Positions 27,742 through 36,577 of a stretch of DNA of 64,000 nucleotides are shown piece by piece. The position numbers and the translations under genes are program-made. This DNA comes from Flavobacteriaceae bacterium (GTDB lineage: Bacteria > Bacteroidota > Bacteroidia > Flavobacteriales > Flavobacteriaceae), in assembly GCA_013043685.1 (NCBI GenBank), contig JABDNT010000021.1, positions 1-64,000 on the forward strand, written 5' to 3'. Positions within the stretch are counted from its first letter, which is position 1, and every line of letters starts with the position of its first letter. The notes below the pieces were generated by a model. That model saw nothing but the letters and a program-made list of their open reading frames with translations, had not been told where the DNA came from and made no database searches.

Positions 27742-28776
27742 ATGCGCAAACCTCTATCCTTTTTGCTCCTGCTTCTCCTTTTTTTTACAAACAACCTGTA
27801 TTCCCAACAATTTAATAATGCCCTGGAGTATCTTGAATTTGTATCGAACGAACAGGAGATCATTACCAGGAATACCTGGAAGTATACAAAAGCTATTGCT
27901 CACAGCAAGAGAGACAGGACTATAGCAAGTAAACGCAGTTCCTTGATAAAATCCATAGAGCGGGCGTTAACAAAAATCAACAAGGCAAATGCCTTCGAGG
28001 GTGATGATTTTAAAGAAAATGTATTGAAGAACCTCGAACTAAACAAGAGTTTGCTGCAACAGGATTACGCCAAAATCATCGATATGAAAGCTGTAGCTGA
28101 GCAGTCCTACGATGCGATGGAAGCGTATATGCTCGCTCAGGAATTAGCCGATAAAAAGATGGCCCAGGCCCAGCAGGAATTCGAGGTCCACTATTACCAA
28201 TACGCCAGAGAGCATAATATCAACATTATTGAAAGTGAGAGTGATCTAGGAAAGAAAATGAAAATTTCGAGTGAGGTCTTTGATCATTACAACGACCTGT
28301 ATCTTATGTTCTTTAAGGTAAATATGAACGAGGTCTATCTGTACGATGCCCTGGAACGCAGCGATGTGAGTGCTATAGAACAAAGTGCCGGAGCCTTAAG
28401 TGAAAGTGCGAAGGAAGGCCTTAAAAAACTCGACACTGTATCACTTTATAAAAAGGATCGAATGCTCGTAGATGCTACACGAAAGGCTTTTGAGTTTTTT
28501 GAAGATGAAGCAGATAACAAGATACCGGTTTTAACAGATTTTCTAATTGCAAATGAGGATTTTGAGGCGATTAAAAGTAAACTCGACGGGACTCCGGAAA
28601 GAAAACGTACCAAAGCCCAAATAGATGCGTATAACGAAAAAGTATCTCTCATCAACAAGGCAGTGGAAAACTACAATAAAACCAATGCTGCTTTAAATAA
28701 AAAACGCGAGGCAGTTCTTGGGAATCTGAATGCGGCTTATGAACGGTTTTTAGCCAAGCATATTCCGAAGGACTAA
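27742..28776 (+). CDS. Exported helical protein of unknown function
   Basis: A 344-residue protein with a signal peptide (MRKPLSFLLLLLLFFTNNLYSQ). The rest is almost entirely predicted helix, rich in Lys, Glu and Ala, without cysteines, catalytic motifs or membrane spans. Near-immediate linkage to the S41 protease (1-base gap) suggests a partner, substrate or adaptor of it. I do not recognise the family with confidence. Confidence 0.75.
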   Translation: MRKPLSFLLLLLLFFTNNLYSQQFNNALEYLEFVSNEQEIITRNTWKYTKAIAHSKRDRTIASKRSSLIKSIERALTKINKANAFEGDDFKENVLKNLELNKSLLQQDYAKIIDMKAVAEQSYDAMEAYMLAQELADKKMAQAQQEFEVHYYQYAREHNINIIESESDLGKKMKISSEVFDHYNDLYLMFFKVNMNEVYLYDALERSDVSAIEQSAGALSESAKEGLKKLDTVSLYKKDRMLVDATRKAFEFFEDEADNKIPVLTDFLIANEDFEAIKSKLDGTPERKRTKAQIDAYNEKVSLINKAVENYNKTNAALNKKREAVLGNLNAAYERFLAKHIPKD

Positions 28777-28786
28777 CAGATTTTTT

Positions 28787-28794
28787 TAAATTTG
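28787..28794 (+). promoter_or_regulatory. Predicted -7 element for yebC
   Basis: A perfect TAAATTTG match lies 28 bases upstream of the yebC start. No good -33 element is visible. It suggests an internal promoter after the protease pair. Confidence 0.4.
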
Positions 28795-28822
28795 TCGAAA
28801 ATAATCAACAACAAATAGATTT

Positions 28823-29548
28823 ATGGGAAGAGCATTCGAATTTCGAAAAGCGCGTAAAATGAAGCGTTGGGCGGCCATGTCTAAAGCTTTCACCCGGATA
28901 GGGAAAGATATTGTAATGGCGGTAAAGGAAGGTGGACCCGATCCGGATGCCAATTCAAGATTGCGCGCGGTTATTCAGAATGCGAAGTCCGTAAATATGC
29001 CCAAAGATAATATCGAACGTGCCATTAAGCGCGCATCCGATAAGAACCAGGGAGATTATAAAGAAGTGCTGTTTGAAGGATATGCTCCACATGGGATCGC
29101 TGTCCTGATAGAGACCGCTACCGACAATAATACACGAACTGTAGCGAATGTCCGCTCTTATTTCAATAAGTGTGATGGAAACCTGGGCACATCAGGATCG
29201 GTTGCTTTTATGTTCGATCATGTTTGTAATTTCAGGATTAATGCCGAAGGTAATGATATGGAAGAACTCGAATTGGAATTGATCGATTTTGGTGTGGAAG
29301 AGATCTTTGAAGATGAAGACGGCGTACTGATTTATGCACCTTTCGAAAGTTTCGGCGCCATTCAATCCTTTCTCGAAGAACGATCTATTGAGATCTTATC
29401 TTCGGGATTTGAACGCATACCACAGGTAACTAAAACGATCTCCCCTGAACAAGCTGCCGATGTTGAAAAACTGCTTGAAAAGATAGAGGAAGACGATGAC
29501 GTGCAGAATGTGTACCACACTATGGATGAAAATTCATCAGGAGCTTAA
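28823..29548 (+). CDS. yebC: YebC/PmpR/TACO1 family protein
   Basis: A 241-residue member of the YebC family, described as a transcription regulator in some bacteria and as a helper of translation through difficult stretches in others. It has the N-terminal signature MGRAFEFRKARKMKRWAAMS, followed by GPDPDANSRLRAVIQNAKS and MPKDNIERAIKRASDK. Length and three-domain pattern are normal. It converges with the acyltransferase gene 8 bases away. Confidence 0.95.
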   Translation: MGRAFEFRKARKMKRWAAMSKAFTRIGKDIVMAVKEGGPDPDANSRLRAVIQNAKSVNMPKDNIERAIKRASDKNQGDYKEVLFEGYAPHGIAVLIETATDNNTRTVANVRSYFNKCDGNLGTSGSVAFMFDHVCNFRINAEGNDMEELELELIDFGVEEIFEDEDGVLIYAPFESFGAIQSFLEERSIEILSSGFERIPQVTKTISPEQAADVEKLLEKIEEDDDVQNVYHTMDENSSGA

Positions 29549-29556
29549 CTTCCGGA

Positions 29557-30093
29557 TTATGTTTTCGCGGGGATCTTACCCACAACACCATCATAGAATT
29601 GATGAAGTTCATCAAGATCGGCTTCGATGTTGCCGGTTGGATAAAATGCCTGCCCTATTTTAACCGTTTTTATTTTGTAGTTGAACGCGACTGGTATTAT
29701 GGGCACATCGGCCTCTAAAGCGATAAAATAAAATCCCGTTCTCCATCGATCTACTTTTTTCCGTGTTCCTTCCGGAGCCAGCGCCATTCTGAATTCTTTC
29801 TTCTCTGAAAATATACTGGCGATCGCTTCTACTTTGTTCATGCCGCCACTTCGGTCCAGGGGCGTACCTCCCATCCATCTGAAATAAGCCCCGAAAGGCC
29901 ATTTAAATAGTTCTTTCTTAGCTACGAAATTAATTTCTGTTCGGAGTAATTTCCGAGCGAACGCACCAATATAGAAGTCATGCCAGCTGGTGTGAGGTAC
30001 AACAATAACGACTGATTTCAGAATATTCCTGTCAAAATCTCCTTCAATCTTCCAGCCAAGCAGCCTGTGGAATATAAATTTGGTAAGTATCAA
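29557..30093 (-). CDS. 1-acyl-sn-glycerol-3-phosphate acyltransferase-type protein
   Basis: A 178-residue short acyltransferase of the PlsC superfamily. It has the H(x4)D catalytic motif in PHTSWHDFYIGA, the substrate-binding APEGTRKK block and a downstream VPIIPV block. The short length and lack of a strong N-terminal span fit the small PlsC-like proteins of Bacteroidota, whose acceptor could be lysophosphatidate or another lipid. It lies 17 bases after the KdsB-KdnB fusion on the same strand, so a link to lipopolysaccharide or lipid A assembly is possible. Confidence 0.85.
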   Translation of the reverse strand: MILTKFIFHRLLGWKIEGDFDRNILKSVVIVVPHTSWHDFYIGAFARKLLRTEINFVAKKELFKWPFGAYFRWMGGTPLDRSGGMNKVEAIASIFSEKKEFRMALAPEGTRKKVDRWRTGFYFIALEADVPIIPVAFNYKIKTVKIGQAFYPTGNIEADLDELHQFYDGVVGKIPAKT

Positions 30094-30110
30094 TAAAAGA
30101 TTATTCTGCT

Positions 30111-31940
30111 TTACATTTTAAGATACAATGATCTTAATTTATCGCGGGTTGCGATGGATTCCCAATTGTCACCCAATGCATTCTCCCATAATGGCACAAG
30201 GCTCAAGGCGATATCGATCATCGTATTCATTTCCTCTTCCGTAAGGTTTTTACACAACCCTTTTGGAATATCAATATTGTGGGCTTTCACCATTTCCTTG
30301 AACAACGCCACGTCGTCCGGATAGAACTCTTCCAGATGATCGAATACGATACAATTCCCTATCCCGTGTTTGGTTCCAAGCACATACCCAAGTCCATAAC
30401 TCATCGCATGTGCCACACCAACCTGTGAGTAGGCGATACTCATTCCGCCGTGCCATGAGGCCATCATGAGTTTACCTCTGGATTCCTCCACGGAAAGTTT
30501 ACTGTCAACAAAGATCTCTTTACAAAGATCATATGCCTTTTCTCCATAACTCTGACTGAAAGCATTAAGGAAGGTTCCGTTCAGAGATTCCACACAGTGG
30601 ATAAAGCAATCCATCCCGGTGTAGAACCATTGATTTCTTGGCACTCCCTTAGTTAGGTCCGGATCGAGGATAACCTGGTCGAAAGGGGTATAATCACTAT
30701 TGATACCTAATTTTTTTACGGGACCTGTAAGGACTGTAGTTCTTGATACTTCTGCTCCGGTCCCTGAGATAGTGGGTATACCTACATGGTAAATTGCTTT
30801 ATTCGGTACCAGGTCCCATCCCTGGTAATCTGACGCACTTCCTTTATTCGTAAGCATAATCGCAACGGCTTTGGCCAGATCCAGGATAGTTCCACCGCCA
30901 ATTCCTATTATTCCGGAGGGTTTATAGGTGAATTCCGATTTGATATCCTCAACGATCTCATCCACCTGGCTGGTCTTCGGTTCCTCGTCGGCAGAAACAA
31001 ATAAGAGTTTGTCGTTGAACCTAAGGTTGATACGGTCCACTAGTTTCGGATTATTTTCAAAAACATCATCTACCAGGAAGATAAACGGCGCTTTATCTTT
31101 TCGTTGAGGTGCGAGAATTGATGACAACTGATCGAAACTGCCTTCACCGAAAACAACTTTCGGTACCATAGGAAAATTTCGATACTTGTTGTTTACCGTA
31201 TCTTTTTTCTCTTCTTTTAAAATCTTATTTGCCCGTTTTAGATCCTCCGGGGTGTCTATTTCAATTCCTTGTGTTGCGGTTACAGCCATTTTGATGTTTT
31301 TTCCATATTCAAGGTATCGAATACATTCTATCTTTTCTGCAGCCTCTAGAGACCGCATTGGCAGGCGGTAAAAATCCATTAATGCCTGCTTTCGGAATGC
31401 ATAAATACCTTTATGTTTATAATACTGCACTGCAGCGTTCTTATCCCTGGGATAAGGAATAGGAGATCGTGAAAAATATTGGGCAAAGTTGTCTTTATCG
31501 ACAATAACCTTTACACAATTCGGATCACTGATCTCTTTCCAGTCGTGGATTTCGGTCATTAGTGATGCAAGATCAATTCTATCTGCATCGGCACCTTTAA
31601 AAACGTTGAGAACCTGTTCCAGACCATCTTTGCTGGTAAAAGGTTCATCTCCCTGAACATTAACAACAATGTCGACGTCCATATTTTCGGCAGCCTCGGC
31701 AATTCGGTCACTTCCACTATCGTGTTCCTTTTTGCTCATTATGGCTTGACCACCATGTAATTCAATCTCATTGAAGATAATCTCACTATCTGTCACCACA
31801 TATACTTCGTCGAACAAGCCGGTATCTTTAGCGGCTTCATACGTACGAACGATTACGGGCTTCCCTCCCAGGTCTTGCATTAATTTTCCCGGAAAACGGG
31901 ACGCGCCATAACGGGCGGGTATCATTGCTATTACTTTCAA
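30111..31940 (-). CDS. Fusion: CMP-Kdo synthetase (KdsB) plus Kdo 8-oxidase (KdnB-like)
   Basis: This single 609-residue frame joins two enzymes. Residues 1-245 are a KdsB-type cytidylyltransferase ([39 protein letters not shown]). Residues about 260-609 are an iron-containing alcohol dehydrogenase very like Shewanella KdnB ([66 protein letters not shown]). KdnB oxidises C8 of Kdo so that the aminotransferase KdnA can make 8-amino-Kdo, and KdsB then activates it with CMP. The fusion therefore suggests Kdo8N synthesis; no kdnA is in the window. TTG at 31940 is the likely start; an ATG 15 bases downstream (31925) would cut the first strand. Confidence 0.88.
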   Translation of the reverse strand: MKVIAMIPARYGASRFPGKLMQDLGGKPVIVRTYEAAKDTGLFDEVYVVTDSEIIFNEIELHGGQAIMSKKEHDSGSDRIAEAAENMDVDIVVNVQGDEPFTSKDGLEQVLNVFKGADADRIDLASLMTEIHDWKEISDPNCVKVIVDKDNFAQYFSRSPIPYPRDKNAAVQYYKHKGIYAFRKQALMDFYRLPMRSLEAAEKIECIRYLEYGKNIKMAVTATQGIEIDTPEDLKRANKILKEEKKDTVNNKYRNFPMVPKVVFGEGSFDQLSSILAPQRKDKAPFIFLVDDVFENNPKLVDRINLRFNDKLLFVSADEEPKTSQVDEIVEDIKSEFTYKPSGIIGIGGGTILDLAKAVAIMLTNKGSASDYQGWDLVPNKAIYHVGIPTISGTGAEVSRTTVLTGPVKKLGINSDYTPFDQVILDPDLTKGVPRNQWFYTGMDCFIHCVESLNGTFLNAFSQSYGEKAYDLCKEIFVDSKLSVEESRGKLMMASWHGGMSIAYSQVGVAHAMSYGLGYVLGTKHGIGNCIVFDHLEEFYPDDVALFKEMVKAHNIDIPKGLCKNLTEEEMNTMIDIALSLVPLWENALGDNWESIATRDKLRSLYLKM

Positions 31941-32033
31941 TTGAGAAATCTTTATTATTGGCCCCAAAAATAAGAGAATTCTACATTATCGCAGTACATT
32001 TCTAAAGAATAGATGTAAAGAATGTAAAAAGGT

Positions 32034-33464
32034 TTACAGTGAATCATCAAAAAATTCATTTTTAAAGCCTATCAGGTAAACTTTCTTGGTGGCACGGGTA
32101 ATCGCGGTGTAGAGCCATCTGAGATAATCCTTATTCACTCCTTCGGGCAGATAAGGCTGTTCCACAAACACTGTATGCCACTGCCCTCCTTGTGATTTAT
32201 GACAGGTAATTGCGTAAGAAAATTTCACCTGAAGTGCATTGAAGTATTTATTGTTCTTAACCGATAGAAATCTTTTGTAATTCGATTTCACATCGGCATA
32301 GTCCTTCACTACTTCCTGGTATAACCTATTGGAATCGTCGTAAGAAAGAGAAGGTGTTTCAGAAGTTAAGGTGTCCAATAACAGCACCGTTTCAAATGGA
32401 GCCATCTTCGGATAATCTACCATTTGGATTTTCACTTCGGCGAATCGGAACCCGTAAAGATCCTTGAATCCAAATATTTCCAGTACCTGTACGATATCAC
32501 CATTTGCAATAAAGCCAGCCTCCGTATGAGGTTTTACCCAGAAATAGTTGTTTTTGACTACCATAAGATAATCTCCTGCCGAAAGTTCTTCCTCCTGGAA
32601 TAATATCCTGCTCCTGATGTTTTGATTGTAGAGATTAGCTCTCTTATTTGAGCGAACAATAATAACGGTCTCTTCGTTTCCCAGCTGGGTGTAACAATCA
32701 TTTATAGCATCCATGATCTCCTGGCCATCTTCAGGCCGGGTTACTTCCGGGAAGGACTGAATACTAAGTTTAAACGCCTCAAATAATTCATCTTCTATCC
32801 TGTTCCGAATTTTAGTAGCGTTAAAAAGAATACCGCTGTCCTGCTCCTGTCGGACAACTTCGTCCAGTTCAATTTCAATAACCTCTTTGTTGTAGTGATT
32901 TTCCAGTATTCTTTTATCCAGTGCCGGACTTACGTCCAGCTTCACCGGAGGCAACTGTGCCGTATCACCAATGAGCATCAACTTACAATTATGTCCGGAA
33001 TAGGCATATTGCATAAGATCGTCCAGCAACGAACCATTTTCAAATAGTTTTGAATCCTGGTTCACATCCGGAATCATTGAGGCTTCATCCACAATGAATA
33101 TCACATTGCGGTGTTTGTTTGGTTGTAAAGTGAATGAAACTCCCCCACTCTTATTACTTTTCGGATAATAGATCTTTTTATGAATAGTAAAAGCCTCTTT
33201 GCCAGAATAACTGCTAATTACTTTAGCGGCTCTACCGGTAGGCGCAAGTAATACTGAAGATTTCTTGGCTTTCCAGAGGTTTTTTACCAAGGTCCCGACT
33301 ATTGTGGTTTTACCCGTTCCGGCATATCCCTTTAGTAAAAAAACTTCATTTTTTACGTTACTGAGAACAAACCTGGAAAGCAACTGCAGCGTGATATCCT
33401 GTTTAGAAGTGGCAGTAAATTTAAAATCGCTTTTTAGCAGGCTGTAGAAACCAGAAACATCCAT
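32034..33464 (-). CDS. RecD2/Dda-type DNA helicase (AAA family ATPase)
   Basis: A 476-residue SF1B helicase. It has Walker A FLLKGYAGTGKTTIVG (near residue 45), Walker B FIVDEASMIPD, motif III LIGDTAQLPPV and a C-terminal UvrD/RecD-like block SYAITCHKSQGGQW with LYTAITRATKKVYLIG. It lacks the long N-terminal domain of RecD2 and resembles the short helicases of flavobacteria often annotated as ATP-dependent exonuclease subunits. It acts 5'-3' by family. Its own transcription unit lies between the KdsB fusion and a divergent gene. Confidence 0.88.
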   Translation of the reverse strand: MDVSGFYSLLKSDFKFTATSKQDITLQLLSRFVLSNVKNEVFLLKGYAGTGKTTIVGTLVKNLWKAKKSSVLLAPTGRAAKVISSYSGKEAFTIHKKIYYPKSNKSGGVSFTLQPNKHRNVIFIVDEASMIPDVNQDSKLFENGSLLDDLMQYAYSGHNCKLMLIGDTAQLPPVKLDVSPALDKRILENHYNKEVIEIELDEVVRQEQDSGILFNATKIRNRIEDELFEAFKLSIQSFPEVTRPEDGQEIMDAINDCYTQLGNEETVIIVRSNKRANLYNQNIRSRILFQEEELSAGDYLMVVKNNYFWVKPHTEAGFIANGDIVQVLEIFGFKDLYGFRFAEVKIQMVDYPKMAPFETVLLLDTLTSETPSLSYDDSNRLYQEVVKDYADVKSNYKRFLSVKNNKYFNALQVKFSYAITCHKSQGGQWHTVFVEQPYLPEGVNKDYLRWLYTAITRATKKVYLIGFKNEFFDDSL

Positions 33465-33520
33465 AAGGTAATAACCAATCTGAGGGGCTAAAGATAGCTA
33501 TGATTTTTTCGGATTATACT

Positions 33521-33549
33521 TTTGTGAACAAAAAAAAATTGTAGATTTG
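33521..33549 (+). promoter_or_regulatory. Predicted promoter for the gene at 33592
   Basis: TTTG (33521-33524), a 17-base spacer and a perfect TAGATTTG (33542-33549) match the Bacteroidota consensus. The start codon lies 42 bases downstream. Confidence 0.55.
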
Positions 33550-33591
33550 CGATAGACCTAAGTATCTAATATAACCTTCATCTTATAAATT

Positions 33592-34341
33592 ATGATTATA
33601 TATATTGTAATAGGCATTATTCTTAGCATTGGATTAGTGCTCTTTCTGGAAAAATTTGTTCCTAAGAAATTCAATCCAATAATTTCGATAATCCTATGGG
33701 CTGTTATCGTTTACCTTGGTTATTTACTTTATAATTCTATTCAGGGACCAATAGAATTTAACAAAGTGAAAGAGGCACGATACGCTAAGGTTATTAAAAA
33801 CTTAAAAGACATAAAAGCCGCTCAGTTAGCCTTCCAGGAAATAAATGGAGGTTTTATGGGTGATTTCGACAGTCTTGTCCGATTTATCGATACCGCACAA
33901 TTCGCAGTTATACAGCGTCGCGATACCAGTTATCCGGATGTTGAGAAAAATGTGGCATTTGGTCTGGATCCTCAAGATGGTGGTTATTTTGTTGAAGAGG
34001 TTATAATTGATACGCTTGGATTTACCCCGGTAAAAGATTCAATTTACAAAGGGACCGATCGTTACAAGACCATGATGAATATTCCCGTGGAAAATGTGAG
34101 TGAACAATTCGAACTTAAAGCGGGTAAACTGGATAAGAACGGTACTATTTATTCCGTATTTGAATCGCGGGTGGCAAAGGATGTAATTCTAGCGGATCTT
34201 GACAAAGACCTCTTAGCCCAGGAAAAACAAGTGATATCTGTAGATGGAGTGAATGGCCCGTATATTAAAGTCGGCTCCATGGATGAAGTTGATACCAGTG
34301 GTAACTGGCCAAAAATTTATGACACAGACGACAACCAGTAG
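33592..34341 (+). CDS. Membrane-anchored protein of unknown function
   Basis: A 249-residue protein with two N-terminal membrane spans (IIYIVIGIILSIGLVLFLEK and NPIISIILWAVIVYLGYLLY) followed by a soluble domain of about 190 residues that would face the cytoplasm if both ends are inside. No catalytic motif is seen. The soluble part contains a segment like pilin-type or surface proteins (KNLKDIKAAQLAFQEINGGF), where a helix leads into a small globular fold. It overlaps the DUF3822 gene by 23 bases and heads an operon with it and rsmD. Confidence 0.75.
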   Translation: MIIYIVIGIILSIGLVLFLEKFVPKKFNPIISIILWAVIVYLGYLLYNSIQGPIEFNKVKEARYAKVIKNLKDIKAAQLAFQEINGGFMGDFDSLVRFIDTAQFAVIQRRDTSYPDVEKNVAFGLDPQDGGYFVEEVIIDTLGFTPVKDSIYKGTDRYKTMMNIPVENVSEQFELKAGKLDKNGTIYSVFESRVAKDVILADLDKDLLAQEKQVISVDGVNGPYIKVGSMDEVDTSGNWPKIYDTDDNQ

Positions 34342-35137
34342 TTTACATACAATACCAAATAAAAGACTGTCCGTTCAAGTAGCATTGACCGGACTTTCTT
34401 TTTTAGTGACGAATAGTGCGAAAACAGAAGTGCTCCACTTCTCGGCCAAAGAATTTGAAAAGGCCAGGACTCCTGAGGAACTATTAATCGATGTAGAAGC
34501 ATTCGTCAACGCCGAAATTGAGGACCCTACTCTATTTGAATCCGTAACTGTCTTATATTCGAATGCCGAGTACACTGCCGTGCCTTCTGCTCTGTTCGAT
34601 GAAACCAAAGCCAGCGATTACCTTAAATTCAACTCGAAGATCCTGGCCAATGATTTTATAGCCTGGGATGAATTGGCTGAGAGAAACATGCACCTGGTAT
34701 ATGTACCCTATGTCAATATCAACAATTATTTGTTCGATACCTTCGGAAGTTTTCAATATTTTCACACGACATCTGTGCTATTAAATACACTTCCTGTCGG
34801 CACTAAGTTTTCAGAAGAACCCACTGTCCACATCCATGTGGAAAAGACCAATTTTCAAATCATAGTACAGGCTTCCGGAGAATTGAAATTGTGCAATTCT
34901 TATCACTTTGTAACTCCCGAGGACTTTATATACTATATATTGTTTTGCTTCGAACAGCTTCAAATAAATCCGGACACGGTGAAATTAGTATTGCTTGGTA
35001 ACATTAACAGGGAAGATGAACTTTATTCAATGGTTTATACCTATATACGGAATGTTGAATTAATGGAAGACGACCTGAGCAAATTGAATATCGAAAATAC
35101 ATTTGCACATCAATATATGCTGCTGAAATCAGTCTGA
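34319..35137 (+). CDS. DUF3822 family protein
   Basis: A 272-residue protein I assign to the DUF3822 family of Bacteroidota, which lies directly before rsmD in many genomes. It looks like an actin/hexokinase-fold pseudo-ATPase, with segments such as LSVQVALTGLSFLVTN and VKLVLLGNINREDELYSM, but no nucleotide motif is clear. The ATG at 34319 fits the family start; the longer frame would read mostly inside the upstream gene. Two bases separate it from rsmD. Confidence 0.8.
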   Translation: MTQTTTSSLHTIPNKRLSVQVALTGLSFLVTNSAKTEVLHFSAKEFEKARTPEELLIDVEAFVNAEIEDPTLFESVTVLYSNAEYTAVPSALFDETKASDYLKFNSKILANDFIAWDELAERNMHLVYVPYVNINNYLFDTFGSFQYFHTTSVLLNTLPVGTKFSEEPTVHIHVEKTNFQIIVQASGELKLCNSYHFVTPEDFIYYILFCFEQLQINPDTVKLVLLGNINREDELYSMVYTYIRNVELMEDDLSKLNIENTFAHQYMLLKSV

Positions 35138-35139
35138 AT

Positions 35140-35673
35140 ATGAGAATAGTTTCAGGAAAATTCAAAGGCAAAAGGATTATAGCTCCAAAGAAGTTACCAG
35201 TCAGGCCCACTACAGATTTTGCAAAGGAAGCGCTATTTAATATTCTGAATAACCGATATGATTTTGGGGAGTTACGTGTATTGGACCTTTTTGCGGGTAC
35301 CGGGAATATTAGTTATGAGTTTGCTTCAAGAGGAACGAAGGAAATACTTTGTGTTGACGCCCATTATGCTTGTGTGAAATTTATTCAACAAACTGCCATG
35401 TCCCTGGAAATACCAATAACAACTGTTAAATCGGATGTATTCAAATACCTTCGGATTCAACAGGATGCGTATGATATAATTTTTGCCGACCCCCCTTACG
35501 ATTTCAGCTCAGATCAATTAGAAGAATTGGTTTCTTTAAGTTTTGGAAATAATTTAGTAAGGGAAGAAGGGTGCCTCATCATCGAGCATACCAAACATCT
35601 CGACCTATCGGAAATAAGTCATTTTCAGGAATCCAGAAAATATGGTGGGTCTGTATTTAGCTTCTTCACCTAA
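35140..35673 (+). CDS. rsmD: 16S rRNA (guanine(966)-N2)-methyltransferase
   Basis: RsmD methylates G966 of 16S rRNA using S-adenosylmethionine. The 177-residue protein shows the family start (MRIVSGKFKGKRIIAP), RPTTDFAKEALFNIL, the SAM-binding VLDLFAGTGNISYEFASRG and the catalytic ADPPY motif (IIFADPPYDF). It is the last gene of the 33592-35673 operon. Length is normal. Confidence 0.94.
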   Translation: MRIVSGKFKGKRIIAPKKLPVRPTTDFAKEALFNILNNRYDFGELRVLDLFAGTGNISYEFASRGTKEILCVDAHYACVKFIQQTAMSLEIPITTVKSDVFKYLRIQQDAYDIIFADPPYDFSSDQLEELVSLSFGNNLVREEGCLIIEHTKHLDLSEISHFQESRKYGGSVFSFFT

Positions 35674-35782
35674 GCTTTTTTGCATTATTAATATCTCCGT
35701 TCGCAGATAGTAGGATCAGGCAATCTCATATTAAAATAATTACTACATTTATATTTACAAAAAACTAACCCCTCAGAAGTTC

Positions 35783-36184
35783 ATGGAGACTTCAGAAAAT
35801 TCATTTCTGGACGTAGGATTTGCAAATTTTCAATTCTACGATATATACGTTATTGCCACAGTGGGAGAAGGAGTCGTCCTGGGCAAGGAGGAAATGGCCA
35901 AATTCTATGAAGTATTTGAGAATCAGTATGGCGACAAACCGTTCGGCTATATATCAAACAGGAAGAACGACTATACCATCAATCCCTTATATTACAAAGA
36001 AATAGAAAAATACAACATCAACATTGTTGGTGTTGCCACCTTGTGTTATTCTAAAGAATCGTATGATATGGCTTTGTTTGCGGAGCAGTTTTTCTCATGG
36101 CCTCATGCAGCCTTCTATACCTTGGAAGATTGTATTTCGTTTATTACTGAACAATACAAGAAAGAAAAAAAAGCAGGCCTGTAA
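35783..36184 (+). CDS. Uncharacterised small protein, paralogue of the gene at 18721
   Basis: A 133-residue soluble protein related to the one at 18721. The shared core is DKPFGYISNRKNDYTINPLY, with matching flanking strands. No signal peptide or catalytic motif is seen. Its last codons (encoding KKEKKAGL) lie over the rnpB terminator and P1 stem on the opposite strand, with a 12-base overlap with the mature RNA, so this C-terminus is shaped by the RNA gene. Confidence 0.7.
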   Translation: METSENSFLDVGFANFQFYDIYVIATVGEGVVLGKEEMAKFYEVFENQYGDKPFGYISNRKNDYTINPLYYKEIEKYNINIVGVATLCYSKESYDMALFAEQFFSWPHAAFYTLEDCISFITEQYKKEKKAGL

Positions 36185-36486
36185 GCCGGATTCTGTACCA
36201 TACTAAATGCGTGGTCCTTATCATTTATCTGGATTATTTGTTGCCAAATAATTCTATCTACCTACCCTCTTACGTTGGGCGGGAACCCTAAAATGCAAGT
36301 TTACGTGGTATTTCACCGCATAGAGTTTACATGATTTCACTACAGCATTATCTGTACATACTTTCTGTTGCACTAGTCCTACCCTATAGTAAGTACTACA
36401 GGGCGACGGCCGTTAGCCGCTATGCCTCCCTATGGTGTCCGGACTTTCCTCCCCTCAACGAATTGAAGAGCGATAAGGCGGCCTGC
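36173..36486 (-). ncRNA. rnpB: RNase P RNA
   Basis: The RNA component of RNase P, which matures tRNA 5' ends. On the minus strand the 5' part has the universal GAGGAAAGTCCGGAC, and the 3' part has AGAATCCGGCTTACAGGCC. P1 is formed by GCAGGCC at 36480-36486 and GGCCTGC at 36173-36179. The gene ends directly in eight Ts (plus-strand As 36165-36172), so P1 probably serves as part of the terminator. The length of about 314 bases is short for a type A RNA, so some peripheral helices must be reduced. Confidence 0.95.
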
Positions 36487-36490
36487 AATG

Positions 36491-36523
36491 CAAAGGTACT
36501 TCAATGTTAATAAATAGCGTAAA
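36491..36523 (-). promoter_or_regulatory. Predicted rnpB promoter
   Basis: On the minus strand TTTA, a 21-base spacer and a perfect TACCTTTG (36491-36498) place the transcription start about at the 5' end of RNase P RNA. Confidence 0.65.
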
Positions 36524-36537
36524 ATAGGAGTAGCAAT

Positions 36538-36570
36538 TTTTTAAAAAGCGATGGCAGGTTTCTATATTTG
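36538..36570 (+). promoter_or_regulatory. Predicted dnaX promoter, nearly leaderless
   Basis: TTTT (about 36539-36542), a 20-base spacer and a perfect TATATTTG (36563-36570) lie only seven bases before the dnaX ATG at 36578. The dnaX mRNA would have almost no 5' leader. Confidence 0.5.
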
Positions 36571-36577
36571 TTTATCT

